Program-made: the position numbers and the translations under genes | In this document: positions 53,865-61,762 of the stretch, piece by piece | Numbering within the stretch: the first letter of the stretch is position 1 | Layout of the letters: every line of letters starts with the position of its first letter | Origin: Amycolatopsis arida | GTDB lineage: Bacteria; Actinomycetota; Actinomycetes; Mycobacteriales; Pseudonocardiaceae | DNA length: 64,000 nt | Direction: 5' to 3' | NCBI RefSeq assembly: GCF_900115565.1 | Contig: NZ_FOWW01000007.1 | Span: forward strand, 1 to 64,000 | Notes under the pieces: model-generated | The model's database searches: none | What the model saw: only the letters and a program-made list of their open reading frames with translations | What the model was told of the DNA's origin: nothing

Positions 53865-55049
53865 ATGCGGATCACCGCGCTGAACGCCACCCCGGTGGCC
53901 GTGCCCTACCGCGCCGACGAGGTGTGGGCCTTTGGGCGCCGCCGCGGCCAGGTGAGCGTGCTGCTGGAAGTGACCACCGACGAGGGCGTCACCGGGCTGG
54001 GTGAGGCGGCCGGCTACCCGAGCGCCGACGTGGTGCTCGCGGTGTTGCGCGGGCTGGAACCGCTGGTACTGGGCGCCGACCCGACGGAGATCGAGAAGTT
54101 GGTCCGCCGGATCGACCTGGTCGGCACCTGGCACCACGTGCGGGCGACCAGCCCGGCGATCGCCGCGGTGGAGATGGCCTGCTGGGACATCGTCGGCAAG
54201 GTGTGCGGGCAGCCGCTGGTGACACTGCTGGGCGGCCGGTTCCGCGAGGAGGTGGAGTTCTTCTACTACGTCGCGGCCGGCGCGCCGGAGGAGGTGGCCG
54301 CGGAGGCGCGGCGCGGGCGGGCGGCCGGATTCGGCACCTTCTACCTCAAGGTCGGCGCCGACGAGCAGAGCATCGACATCGCCAGGGTGGCCGCGCTGCG
54401 CGACGGTGCGGGACCGGAGGCGCTGCTCAGGGTGGACGCCAACGAGGCGTGGTCACCGGGCACGGCGGTGCGGATGATCCGCGAGCTCGCCAGGTTCGGG
54501 CTGGAGCTGGTGGAGCAACCGGTGTCCGGGCGCAACCTCGCCGAGCTCGGCTACGTGCGGAGCCGGGTGGACGTGCCGCTGCTGGCGAACGAGGCGAGCT
54601 GGACCCGGTACGACCAGCTGGCGGTGATCCGCGCCGGCGCGGCGGACGCGCTGTCCGCGGACAACCAGCTCGACGGTGGCCTGCTCAACCTCAAGCGGTC
54701 GGCCGGGCTCTGCGAGGCGGCCGGGTTGCCGGTGGTCAAGCACAGCCTCGGTGAGCTGGGGGTGGCGCTGGCCGCCGCGGTGCACGTGATCGCCGCGACG
54801 CCGAACTTCCGCTACGCCAACCAGGGCTACGCGGCGTTGCTGGCCGACGACGTCACCACCGGGTTCGGCGGCGGCGTGGAGTCCTGCCGGGACGGTCGGG
54901 TCGCGGTGCCGCGGGGTCCCGGGCTCGGGGTGACGCTGGACCCCGACCGGGTGGCCCGGTACGCCGAGCTGCACCGAAGGGAGGGCGCCACGTTCGCCTT
55001 CCACGACCCGGCGGCGCTGGCCGGCGCGCCGGCGTTGCCGAAGCGGTGA
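53865..55049 (+). CDS. Mandelate racemase/muconate lactonizing enzyme family protein
   Basis: A 394-residue enolase-superfamily enzyme. The capping domain (1-120) leads into a barrel with catalytic K162 (YLKVG) and metal ligands D191 (RVDANEAW), E217 (VEQP) and E243 (ANEAS), followed by VVKHSLGELG. It abstracts the alpha-proton of a carboxylate, but the substrate is unknown. It starts 22 bases after the M24 gene; GAGGAG precedes the ATG. The two probably act in one catabolic route. Confidence 0.9.
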   Translation: MRITALNATPVAVPYRADEVWAFGRRRGQVSVLLEVTTDEGVTGLGEAAGYPSADVVLAVLRGLEPLVLGADPTEIEKLVRRIDLVGTWHHVRATSPAIAAVEMACWDIVGKVCGQPLVTLLGGRFREEVEFFYYVAAGAPEEVAAEARRGRAAGFGTFYLKVGADEQSIDIARVAALRDGAGPEALLRVDANEAWSPGTAVRMIRELARFGLELVEQPVSGRNLAELGYVRSRVDVPLLANEASWTRYDQLAVIRAGAADALSADNQLDGGLLNLKRSAGLCEAAGLPVVKHSLGELGVALAAAVHVIAATPNFRYANQGYAALLADDVTTGFGGGVESCRDGRVAVPRGPGLGVTLDPDRVARYAELHRREGATFAFHDPAALAGAPALPKR

Positions 55050-55053
55050 GGCA

Positions 55054-55090
55054 CCCGCCGCGACGACCCGCTGCCGGCCGCCGCGGCGGG
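55054..55090. terminator. Hairpin between convergent genes
   Basis: CCCGCCGCG (55054-55062) pairs with CGCGGCGGG (55082-55090). It lies immediately after the enolase-superfamily gene and before the 3' end of the VOC gene. Confidence 0.5.
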
Positions 55091-55111
55091 CACACCCCCA
55101 GCCGCACCGGA

Positions 55112-55480
55112 TCAGCAGGCGCACAGGCAGAACGGGTGGCCGGCGGGGTCGGCGTACACCCAGAAGGCGTCGTGGCTCCTGTCGAGCACGGTGGCGCCGA
55201 GCCGGACGGCCCGCTCGTGCGCCGCCGGGAGGTCGGTGACCTTGAGATCGAGGTGGAACTGCTGCGGGCGGTGCTGGGACGGCCATTCCGGCGGCTGGTA
55301 GCCGGTGACCTGCTGGAACTCGATGGCCGGCCCGCCCGCCGGGTTGGTCAGCGTCCACCAGCCATCGCCTCCCTCGGGGGTGGACCAGCCGAGCAGCTCG
55401 CCGTAGAAGCGGGCCAGTGCGGGGGCGTCCGGGCAGTCGAGCACCACGGAGCCGAACGTCGGGACGGTCGGTGCGGACAC
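55112..55480 (-). CDS. VOC-family protein (glyoxalase-like)
   Basis: A 122-residue two-repeat vicinal-oxygen-chelate protein (VVLDCPDAPALARFYGELLGW, QFHLDLKV, WVYADPAGHPFCL). Metal ligands and substrate are not certain. Homologues include bleomycin-resistance-type binders. It is divergent from the CGNR gene. Confidence 0.9.
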   Translation of the reverse strand: MSAPTVPTFGSVVLDCPDAPALARFYGELLGWSTPEGGDGWWTLTNPAGGPAIEFQQVTGYQPPEWPSQHRPQQFHLDLKVTDLPAAHERAVRLGATVLDRSHDAFWVYADPAGHPFCLCAC

Positions 55481-55572
55481 TGGGGCCCTCCTTCTCGTGG
55501 GGGGTAACCGCTGTGATGAGTATGGCGGTTATCGCACGGAGCGCACAAGCGGTGGCGACGTAAAGTGGTCCC

Positions 55573-56049
55573 GTGGCCGCGCCGTCCGCTGACGTGTCGC
55601 TCGTCCTCGACTTCCTGAACACGCTCGATGTCGAGGACGACATCGACGTGCTGCGCTCGGCCGAGTCGTGGCACGGGTGGGCGCGGGAGCGCGGGCTGCG
55701 GGCGGGGACGGTGACGGCGGCGCGGCAGGTGCGGGAGGCGCTGCGGGCCGCGGTCGGTGACCCGGAGGCGCGGGCGGCCGAGGCCGGGGCGCCGGTGGAG
55801 GCGCGGCTGACCGGCGGGACGCCGGCGTTGGTCGCCGCGGACGCGGTGGGCGCGATCCTGGCCGCGGCGGCCAGGCTGGCCGTGCGCGGCGAGTGGGAGC
55901 GGCTGAAGATCTGCCCCGCCGACGACTGCCGGTGGGCGTTCTTCGACCAGTCGCGCAACCGGTCCCGGACGTGGTGCTCGATGCAGGTGTGCGGTAACCG
56001 GGAGAAGGCGCGCGCGTGGCGCGAGCGCGCCGCGGCCCGCGCGGAGTAA
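55573..56049 (+). CDS. CGNR zinc-finger protein
   Basis: A 158-residue regulator of the ABATE/CGNR family. The N-terminal stress-response helical domain (DFLNTLDVEDDID) is followed by the zinc finger CPADDCRWAFFDQSRNRSRTWC and the name-giving CGNREKARAW. GTG start at 55573. Probably a transcription factor; its target may be the divergent VOC gene. Confidence 0.9.
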   Translation: MAAPSADVSLVLDFLNTLDVEDDIDVLRSAESWHGWARERGLRAGTVTAARQVREALRAAVGDPEARAAEAGAPVEARLTGGTPALVAADAVGAILAAAARLAVRGEWERLKICPADDCRWAFFDQSRNRSRTWCSMQVCGNREKARAWRERAAARAE

Positions 56050-56055
56050 CCGGCG

Positions 56056-56556
56056 TCAACGGTCGGGGTGGTCTCCGGTGGCGCCGTCGATGAGCTCGCG
56101 GACGACGTCGAGGTGGCCGGCGTGCCGGGCGGTCTCCTCGATCATGTGGATGAGGACCCACCGCAGCGAGACGGGGTCGCCGAACCACGCGGTGCCGAGG
56201 TGGTCCAGGTCGTGCTCGGTGATCACCCGGTCCGCGGCGGCCCGGGCACGGCCGTAGAAGGCGAGGATGTCGGCGGTGCTCTCGTCCGGGGTGACCCGCA
56301 GGTCGGCGTTCTCGTCCTCGTCGTCGAAGGGCAACGGCTCGGTGGGGTAGCCGAAGGTCTGGCAGAACCAGGCGTACTCGACCGCGGCGAGGTGCTTGAC
56401 CAGGCCGAGGAGGTTCGTGCCGGACGGCGTCATCGGACGCCGCAACCGCTCGTCGTCGAGGCCGTCGAGCTTCCACAGCACCACGTCCCGATACTGGTCG
56501 AGACTGGCGTGCAGGCTTTCCTTCTCACCGCCGGTGAACGGCACCCGTCTGCTCAT
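56056..56556 (-). CDS. DinB-superfamily (DUF664) protein
   Basis: A 166-residue four-helix-bundle protein of the DinB/mycothiol transferase family: LDGLDDERLRRPMTPSGTNLLGLVKHLAAVEYAWF and VLIHMIEETARHAGHLDVVRE supply the three-histidine metal site. It may use mycothiol. ATG 56556 is chosen; a GTG at 56640 would add 28 residues that do not resemble the family. Confidence 0.85.
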   Translation of the reverse strand: MSRRVPFTGGEKESLHASLDQYRDVVLWKLDGLDDERLRRPMTPSGTNLLGLVKHLAAVEYAWFCQTFGYPTEPLPFDDEDENADLRVTPDESTADILAFYGRARAAADRVITEHDLDHLGTAWFGDPVSLRWVLIHMIEETARHAGHLDVVRELIDGATGDHPDR

Positions 56557-57057
56557 CACCGCAAAGTACCAGCGCTCGACCGTAACTTCCCTCCCTCCAA
56601 CCTCGTAGCAGTCGGCCAGCATCACGTCCTTCTCCGTCACGCCGCCATGTGCAGATAATGAAGCTCAGCTGTCGTACGAGTCGCGGACAACTTTGGTGAC
56701 CGATTCGGGTAAGTCGATCCTGATGCACGGTTTAGCGGCCTGGACATGCCGACCCAGGGCGAAGTGATGCTCGGCGAACAGGCATAGCCACCTGATCGGA
56801 GGTATCGACGCGTCGATTCCAGCCACTAACGTGTGCGACACGGGGTGGTCAAAACAGCACTGAGGGGAAGGCTGCAAGTTGCCAATGAACCGCTCTTACA
56901 CCGTTGCACGGTAGGAGCACAATCAACTGCAGGTCGCATGTTGGATAACATACGATCGCTCAAGTATGCACCTTAATTTAGGTGCATCCATCGCCCTTCC
57001 CGCGTTCACCTCGCCAAAACGAAATGTAGACGACGTATTAAGGGAAAGGAGAGCAGC
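56557..57057. other. Low-G+C junction with one doubtful ORF
   Basis: Base composition drops sharply here compared with the rest of the window. A 70-codon minus-strand frame (56665-56877) has no recognisable domain and may be a gene remnant. No transposase, integrase or tRNA was seen. The right end (about 56990-57050) should hold the promoter of the secreted protein gene. Confidence 0.4.
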
Positions 57058-57462
57058 ATGCACAGATGGCTTGCTGACCGGAAGGCGCCTCGTCGCGCAC
57101 TAACGAGCACGGCTGTCCTCGCTGCGGTCTTCGGCTGGGGCTTCGGACTTGTCCCAGCGGCATCCGCCGAAACGCAGGAGCCCCCACAACCCATGGGCAC
57201 TTGCGGGGAAACATATGACCCGTCCGTCACCGGCGCGGCAGCACACTGGGAACTTAGCTGTTCTGACGGAAAAATCCGGGTAAAGGGTTGGGTTGAGGGA
57301 ACATTTCCGCCCGATGGAATGTGTGCCAAAGTAAAGGCTCGCTTCGCTAGTGGAGTTACGGAGTATAGCGGCGAAGTGGGCGACCCGTGGGACAAGGTCT
57401 ATTTCGACTGGGCGCACCCCGGACAGATTGCCGACGTCTACCTGTTCGAGTACGACTGCTGA
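57058..57462 (+). CDS. Small secreted four-cysteine protein
   Basis: A 134-residue protein with a clear signal peptide (cleavage after ASA at about residue 37). The mature part is about 97 residues with C49, C68, C89 and the final residue C134, enough for two disulfides. It contains alternating beta-type sequence (GKIRVKGWVEGTF). I recognise no family. AAGGAGAG precedes the ATG. Codon use is much less G+C-rich than neighbouring genes, suggesting horizontal transfer. The DUF4258-like gene follows 31 bases later. Confidence 0.82.
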   Translation: MHRWLADRKAPRRALTSTAVLAAVFGWGFGLVPAASAETQEPPQPMGTCGETYDPSVTGAAAHWELSCSDGKIRVKGWVEGTFPPDGMCAKVKARFASGVTEYSGEVGDPWDKVYFDWAHPGQIADVYLFEYDC

Positions 57463-57493
57463 GCGTGCCCGTAGCAGAAAGGTTCAGAAGCTC

Positions 57494-57877
57494 ATGTCTA
57501 AAGCAGCAATGAGGGCGGCAGCCATGCTATCTGTTAGGGCATTATTGGTTAGTGTCGCTGTCATTGGTTCAACAGCCTCTGTTTCAGTAACCAGTGCACA
57601 CGCCGCAACAAAAGTCGCGGACACTTCTTACCAGAAGCAGGACATCACGCCGCAACAAGCGTTGGCGGGAGCGCCATGCATCGTCAGCGGATTTTCATAC
57701 CATGCGCAACAGGAGATGGCAAACGACCGAATCACCTCAGACCACGTTGAGAACGTGGTCCTAAGAAAGTGCTCCAACGCTAGAAAAACTAAAAATGGCA
57801 CCTGGAGGTATACCGATGGCCGTATCGTGGTAATTGCTAACAACAATGGTTATGTTGTCACAGTCTGGCGCCGATAA
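57494..57877 (+). CDS. Secreted DUF4258-like protein, possible RNase-fold toxin
   Basis: A 127-residue protein with a signal peptide (cleavage after AHA, residue 37) and a roughly 90-residue mature domain. The pattern SYHAQQEMANDRITSDHVENVV, then GTWRYTDGRIVVIANNNG and VVTVW, matches DUF4258, a small fold related to RelE/BECR-type ribonucleases (H70 and R79 are candidate active-site residues). DUF4258 proteins are usually cytoplasmic, so the signal peptide is unusual. Two cysteines (C62, C93) could form a disulfide. The gene is A/T-rich and co-oriented with the upstream secreted protein. The toxin role is inference. Confidence 0.75.
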   Translation: MSKAAMRAAAMLSVRALLVSVAVIGSTASVSVTSAHAATKVADTSYQKQDITPQQALAGAPCIVSGFSYHAQQEMANDRITSDHVENVVLRKCSNARKTKNGTWRYTDGRIVVIANNNGYVVTVWRR

Positions 57878-57911
57878 TGGATTCTAGGCCTTAGCCCATG
57901 AGGTCGTCAAC

Positions 57912-57947
57912 AGCGAGGCCCTGCGGTTGTTGGTGCGGGGCCTCGCT
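57912..57947 (+). terminator. Terminator after the secreted pair
   Basis: AGCGAGGCCC (57912-57921) and GGGCCTCGCT (57938-57947) form a perfect 10-bp stem. It separates the two secreted-protein genes from the DUF2283 gene, which therefore needs its own promoter. Confidence 0.75.
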
Positions 57948-58065
57948 CCCGGTGCCGGGCGAAAGACAGAGCACGACGATCCCCGTCTGTTAAATCTGGT
58001 AACATAAAAGAGCTGCACGTGCACCACCCGCTACAGTAACTTTTGATTCAGAAGGGATACTTGAT

Positions 58066-58275
58066 ATGACTTACCCAAGGGTTGAGTGGGACAAAGAGGT
58101 TAACGCGGCCAGTATTTACTTCAGAGAGCGAGAGGGCGATATCTCCAAAGGTGTACCGGTAGAAGACGAAGATGGCGATGTGCTGGCCGTTCTCCGTTTT
58201 TCACCAGCCGGAGAGCTTTTAGAGGTCGAACTCCTGAACGCCAAGGAACAGATGCCAAGGATCTTTCGCAGTTGA
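58066..58275 (+). CDS. DUF2283 protein, possible antitoxin/immunity partner
   Basis: A 69-residue cytoplasmic acidic protein with the DUF2283 pattern: EWDKEVNAASIYF, then a strand pair ending ELLEVELLNAKEQMP. DUF2283 genes often neighbour DUF4258 genes in bacterial genomes, an arrangement read as toxin-antitoxin. Here it lies 188 bases after the secreted DUF4258-like gene and behind a terminator. A likely promoter (TAACAT near 58000) and AAGGGA before the ATG suggest independent expression, as for an immunity gene. The partnership is inference. Confidence 0.72.
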   Translation: MTYPRVEWDKEVNAASIYFREREGDISKGVPVEDEDGDVLAVLRFSPAGELLEVELLNAKEQMPRIFRS

Positions 58276-58282
58276 GCGTGGA

Positions 58283-58639
58283 ATGAGTCCGCGGAGTCGG
58301 GACGATGACTCCGGTATCGGTCACAACGCCAACCGGCCGGGCACCCGCGGGGACGCTTTCGAGAAGGTGTTCCGGGACAGCGTGCTCAACGACCGGAGGT
58401 TCGATGTCCCGCTCGTGGCGCTGTCCGGTCTGTTCCTCGTCCTCTGCGTCGGTGGAGTCGTCGTCCGGGAGACCCCGCTTCCGCTGATCCCGGCCGACGC
58501 GTTCGTCGTTGCCCTGTACTCGCTCTGGCGCCTGCGGGCAGCGGCCACGTACCGGCAGCTCGCCGGGTACGGCTGGCTGGCGGGCGGGGGCACCGCCGGC
58601 GGCCTCGCGCTGACGGCGTTGATCGTGCGACCCCGCTGA
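58283..58639 (+). CDS. Small membrane protein
   Basis: A 118-residue protein with a polar N-terminus and two or three hydrophobic segments (about 42-62, 68-83 and 92-114). It begins seven bases after the DUF2283 stop and returns to normal high G+C content. No family is recognised; the start codon at 58283 has a weak ribosome site. Confidence 0.65.
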   Translation: MSPRSRDDDSGIGHNANRPGTRGDAFEKVFRDSVLNDRRFDVPLVALSGLFLVLCVGGVVVRETPLPLIPADAFVVALYSLWRLRAAATYRQLAGYGWLAGGGTAGGLALTALIVRPR

Positions 58640-58696
58640 GCCCGACCAGGAACACCTACGAGCTCTCCGCCGGCGCCCACCGGCTCGGACGCGGTC

Positions 58697-58748
58697 TTCC
58701 ACAGGGGGCTGTGGATAACCCTGGGTTCTGTGGATAACGTGTGGACAC
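58697..58748 (-). promoter_or_regulatory. Cluster of DnaA boxes
   Basis: Two perfect minus-strand DnaA boxes (TTATCCACA read on the minus strand) occupy 58710-58718 and 58729-58737. Near matches lie at 58697 (TTCCACAG) and 58740 (TGTGGACAC). The cluster lies between convergent gene ends, not at a promoter, and no dnaA/dnaN genes are nearby, so it is not oriC. A DnaA-titration role is possible. Confidence 0.65.
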
Positions 58749-58770
58749 AACCGCCGATCAGGGGAAACCC

Positions 58771-60057
58771 TCAGAAGAGCACCTGGGCCACCGTGTAGAT
58801 GGCGAGCCCGGCCAGCGAGCCGACGACGGTGCCGTTGATCCGGATGAACTGCAGATCCCTGCCCACCTGCAGCTCCACCTTGCGCGAGGTCTCCGCCGCG
58901 TCCCACCGCTCCACGGTCTCGGTGATGATCGTGGTGATCTCGGCCGAGTAGTTGGTCACCACGTGCGCCGCGGCGCCCTCGACCCACCCGTCGACCTTCG
59001 CGGCCAGCCCGGTGTCGCCCACCAGGCGCTCGCCCAGGGTGACCAACCCGAGCCGCACCCGCCGGCGCAGCTCGCTCGACGGGTCCTCGGCCGCGGTCAG
59101 CAGCAGCTCCTTCGCCGTCGACCACGCCGACCCGATCAGCTTCTGCACCTCCGGGTGCTCCACCACCTGCCGCTTCACCTGCTCGGCCCGCGCCATTGTG
59201 TCCGGGTCCTTCTGCAGGTCCTGCGCGAACTCGACGAGGAACTTGTCCAGCGCCAGCCGCATGGGGTGGTTGACGTCGGTCTTCACCGCCCAGGCGAACG
59301 CCAGCACCTCGCCGTACACCTTGTCCGCGAGCATCTCGTCGACGAACTTCGGCGACCACGACGGCGCCCGGTCCGACACCACCCGCAACACCGTGGCGTG
59401 GTTGTCCCGCACCCACTCGTAGGCCCGGTCGCACACCAGGTCCACCAACTTGTGGTGCGCGCCGTCGGCGAAGACCTGGTCGAGCAGCTTGCCCAGCGGC
59501 GGCCCCCACGGCCGGTCGATGATCCGCCGCGCCACCGCCTGCTCCATCACCGCCTGCACGTCCTCGTCGCGCAGCACGGTCATCACGCCGCGCACCACGG
59601 TCGCCAGCTCCGCGGTGACCCGCTCGGCGTTCTCCGGCTGCGCCAACCACCCGCCGAGCCGCCGCGACACCTCCACCCGGCGCAGCTTGTCCCGCACCAC
59701 GTCCTCAGCGAGGAAGTTCTCGCCCACGAAGTCACCGAGGCTGTTGCCCAGCACGTCCTTCTTCCGCGGGATGATCGCCGTGTGCGGGATCCGCAGTCCC
59801 AGCGGATGCCGGAACAGCGCGGTCACCGCGAACCAGTCGGCCAGCGCGCCCACCATGCCGGCCTCCGCGGCCGCCCGCACGTAGCCCACCCAGGCCGGCC
59901 ACCCGCGGCTCTGCGCCCAACTGGTCAGCAGGAACACCACCGCCGCGCCGACCAGGAACGACAGCGCCACGAGCTTCATCCTGCGCAGCCCGCGCCGCTT
60001 GGTCTCCTCGTCGGTCAGCAGTCCCGCCGGATCGGCCGGTGCCGTCGGTTGCCTCAC
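58771..60057 (-). CDS. DUF445 membrane protein
   Basis: A 428-residue protein of the DUF445/YheB family. There is one hydrophobic segment near the N-terminus (VALSFLVGAAVVFLLTSW) followed by GALADWFAVTALFRHPLGLRIPHTAIIP, the family hallmark. A long helical region comes next, and a final hydrophobic helix (INGTVVGSLAGLAIYTVAQVLF) ends the protein. It is thought to be an envelope-spanning structural protein; biochemical function is unknown. It is divergent from the aminotransferase gene. Confidence 0.9.
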   Translation of the reverse strand: MRQPTAPADPAGLLTDEETKRRGLRRMKLVALSFLVGAAVVFLLTSWAQSRGWPAWVGYVRAAAEAGMVGALADWFAVTALFRHPLGLRIPHTAIIPRKKDVLGNSLGDFVGENFLAEDVVRDKLRRVEVSRRLGGWLAQPENAERVTAELATVVRGVMTVLRDEDVQAVMEQAVARRIIDRPWGPPLGKLLDQVFADGAHHKLVDLVCDRAYEWVRDNHATVLRVVSDRAPSWSPKFVDEMLADKVYGEVLAFAWAVKTDVNHPMRLALDKFLVEFAQDLQKDPDTMARAEQVKRQVVEHPEVQKLIGSAWSTAKELLLTAAEDPSSELRRRVRLGLVTLGERLVGDTGLAAKVDGWVEGAAAHVVTNYSAEITTIITETVERWDAAETSRKVELQVGRDLQFIRINGTVVGSLAGLAIYTVAQVLF

Positions 60058-60086
60058 ACCGCCATTCTCCGTGAGGATCTCGCGTT

Positions 60087-61250
60087 GTGCGCGAACCAGC
60101 TCTCGTCCCCCGGCTGCGGCCGTTCACCTCGACAATCTTCGCCGACATGACCGCGCTGGCCGTGCGAGCCGGCGCGGTCAACCTCGGCCAGGGCTTCCCG
60201 GACACCGACGGCCCGCCCGCGATGCTCGACGCCGCCAGGAAAGCCCTGTTCGGCGGGGCCAACCAGTACCCGCCGGGACCCGGCCGGCCCGAGCTGCGCG
60301 CGGCGATCGCCGAGCACCGCACCCGGTACGGGCTCCACCACGACCCGGACGGTGAGATCCTCGTCACCACCGGAGCCACCGAGGCCATCGCCGCGAGCCT
60401 GCTCGCGCTCACCGGTCCCGGCGACGAGGTGTTGGTGATCGAGCCCTACTACGACTCCTACGCCGCGTCGGTCGCGCTGGCCGGCGCCACGCGCAGGGTG
60501 GTCCCGCTGGTCGCCGGCCCCGGCGGCCGGTTCGCCCTCGACGTCGACGCCCTGCGCGCGGCGGTGACCCCGCGGACCAGGGCGATCCTGGTCAACTCCC
60601 CGCACAACCCGACCGGCACGGTGTTCACCCGGGACGAGCTGGCCGCCATCGCCGAGGTGTGCGTCCGGCACGACCTGGTCGCGATCACCGACGAGGTCTA
60701 CGAGCACCTGGTGTTCGACGGCGAGCACGTCCCGCTGGCCACACTGCCCGGCATGGCCGAGCGCACGGTGTCCGTCTCCAGCGCGGGCAAGACGTTCAAC
60801 TGCACCGGCTGGAAGATCGGCTGGGTGTGCGCCCGCCCGGAGCTGGTCGCCGCGGTCAAGGCGGCCAAGCAGTTCCTGACGTTCGTGTCCGGCGGGCCAC
60901 TGCAGCCGGCCGTCGCCCACGCGCTGCGGCACGAGCTGGAGTGGGTGGAGCGGCTGCGCACGGACCTGGTGGCGAAGCGCGACCGGCTGGCGGCCGGACT
61001 CGCCGACGCCGGGTTCGAGGTGCGGCCCAGCGCCGGGACGTACTTCGTGTGCGCCGACGTGCGGCCGCTCGGCTTCGCCGACGCCGAGGAGCTCGCCTGG
61101 CGGTTGCCGGAGCTGGTCGGGGTGGCCGCGGTGCCGGTGTGCGTGTTCACCGACCATCCCGACGAGTGGCGGCATCTGTTGCGCTTCGCGTTCTGCAAGC
61201 GCGACGAGGTGCTCGACGAGGCCATCACGCGGCTGCGCCAGCTCCGCTGA
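60087..61250 (+). CDS. Class I/II PLP-dependent aminotransferase (DapC/YbdL-like)
   Basis: A 387-residue aspartate-aminotransferase-fold enzyme: NLGQGFPDTDGP, NQYPPGPGRPELR, NSPHNPTGTVF, DEVYEHLVFDG and the PLP lysine in SSAGKTFNCTGWKIGW. Close actinobacterial relatives are annotated N-succinyldiaminopimelate aminotransferase (DapC), and others act on methionine or kynurenine. Which reaction applies cannot be decided here. GTG start. Confidence 0.88.
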   Translation: MREPALVPRLRPFTSTIFADMTALAVRAGAVNLGQGFPDTDGPPAMLDAARKALFGGANQYPPGPGRPELRAAIAEHRTRYGLHHDPDGEILVTTGATEAIAASLLALTGPGDEVLVIEPYYDSYAASVALAGATRRVVPLVAGPGGRFALDVDALRAAVTPRTRAILVNSPHNPTGTVFTRDELAAIAEVCVRHDLVAITDEVYEHLVFDGEHVPLATLPGMAERTVSVSSAGKTFNCTGWKIGWVCARPELVAAVKAAKQFLTFVSGGPLQPAVAHALRHELEWVERLRTDLVAKRDRLAAGLADAGFEVRPSAGTYFVCADVRPLGFADAEELAWRLPELVGVAAVPVCVFTDHPDEWRHLLRFAFCKRDEVLDEAITRLRQLR

Positions 61251-61762
61251 CGGAGGGCCTCGTCAGCGGTGACCGCCCGGCCCACTAACGGGTGACGGCA
61301 CGGCCAACGACGGGCCATTTAGCCCGAAAGTGTGCGCGTGGCCGGGGAAGGGCACGGTCAGTAGCAGGAGCTGCTCGGACCACGCGTTCCCACCCGGCCC
61401 GCGATGTCGGCGGGTCGGGCACGTGGTGCCGGGCGAACGAGGCCCACGGCGGACCCGGTGTGGCTCGGACCGGGAGGCGATAAGACCTGGTCAGCACACG
61501 ACGACCCCGCCGCTCGGGGCGCGGTCCCGACGTTTCGGCACCCTGCGTGATCAACTCGACGACGGCGGCGGCGAAGCGGGTGGCACCATTCGGCCGTACG
61601 GGGTGGATCGGATGCGATCGAGGTGAAACACTCGCGAGCAATGCTAGAAAGTACGCGGCCCCCGGGAAGCTGCTGGCTGGTCGGCCCGACCTTCGACGAG
61701 TGGGTCCCCGACGAGATCAGCGGCTGTTGATCGTGAGCCAGGCCCGGACGGTGGTGGTGTCG
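61251..61762. other. Gene-free interval before the secreted proline-rich protein
   Basis: No supported gene is seen in this 512-base stretch. The 150 bases before 61763 contain several short self-complementary runs (GGTCGGCCCGACC near 61679), so a structured leader is possible. I could not match it to a known riboswitch. Confidence 0.4.

Noticed and set aside
56665-56877. A 70-codon minus-strand gene in the low-G+C region
   Set aside because: No ribosome site, no domain and no convincing family pattern; kept only as a possible remnant.
58697-58748. Chromosomal replication origin
   Set aside because: Only two perfect DnaA boxes and no dnaA, dnaN, parAB or rnpA genes around.
58121-59650. A 509-codon minus-strand open frame
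   Set aside because: Out of frame with the DUF445 gene on the same strand and antisense to the DUF2283 gene; no recognisable domain.
61600-61762. c-di-AMP (ydaO) riboswitch before the secreted protein gene
   Set aside because: Some self-complementary runs exist but I could not match the conserved core motifs.
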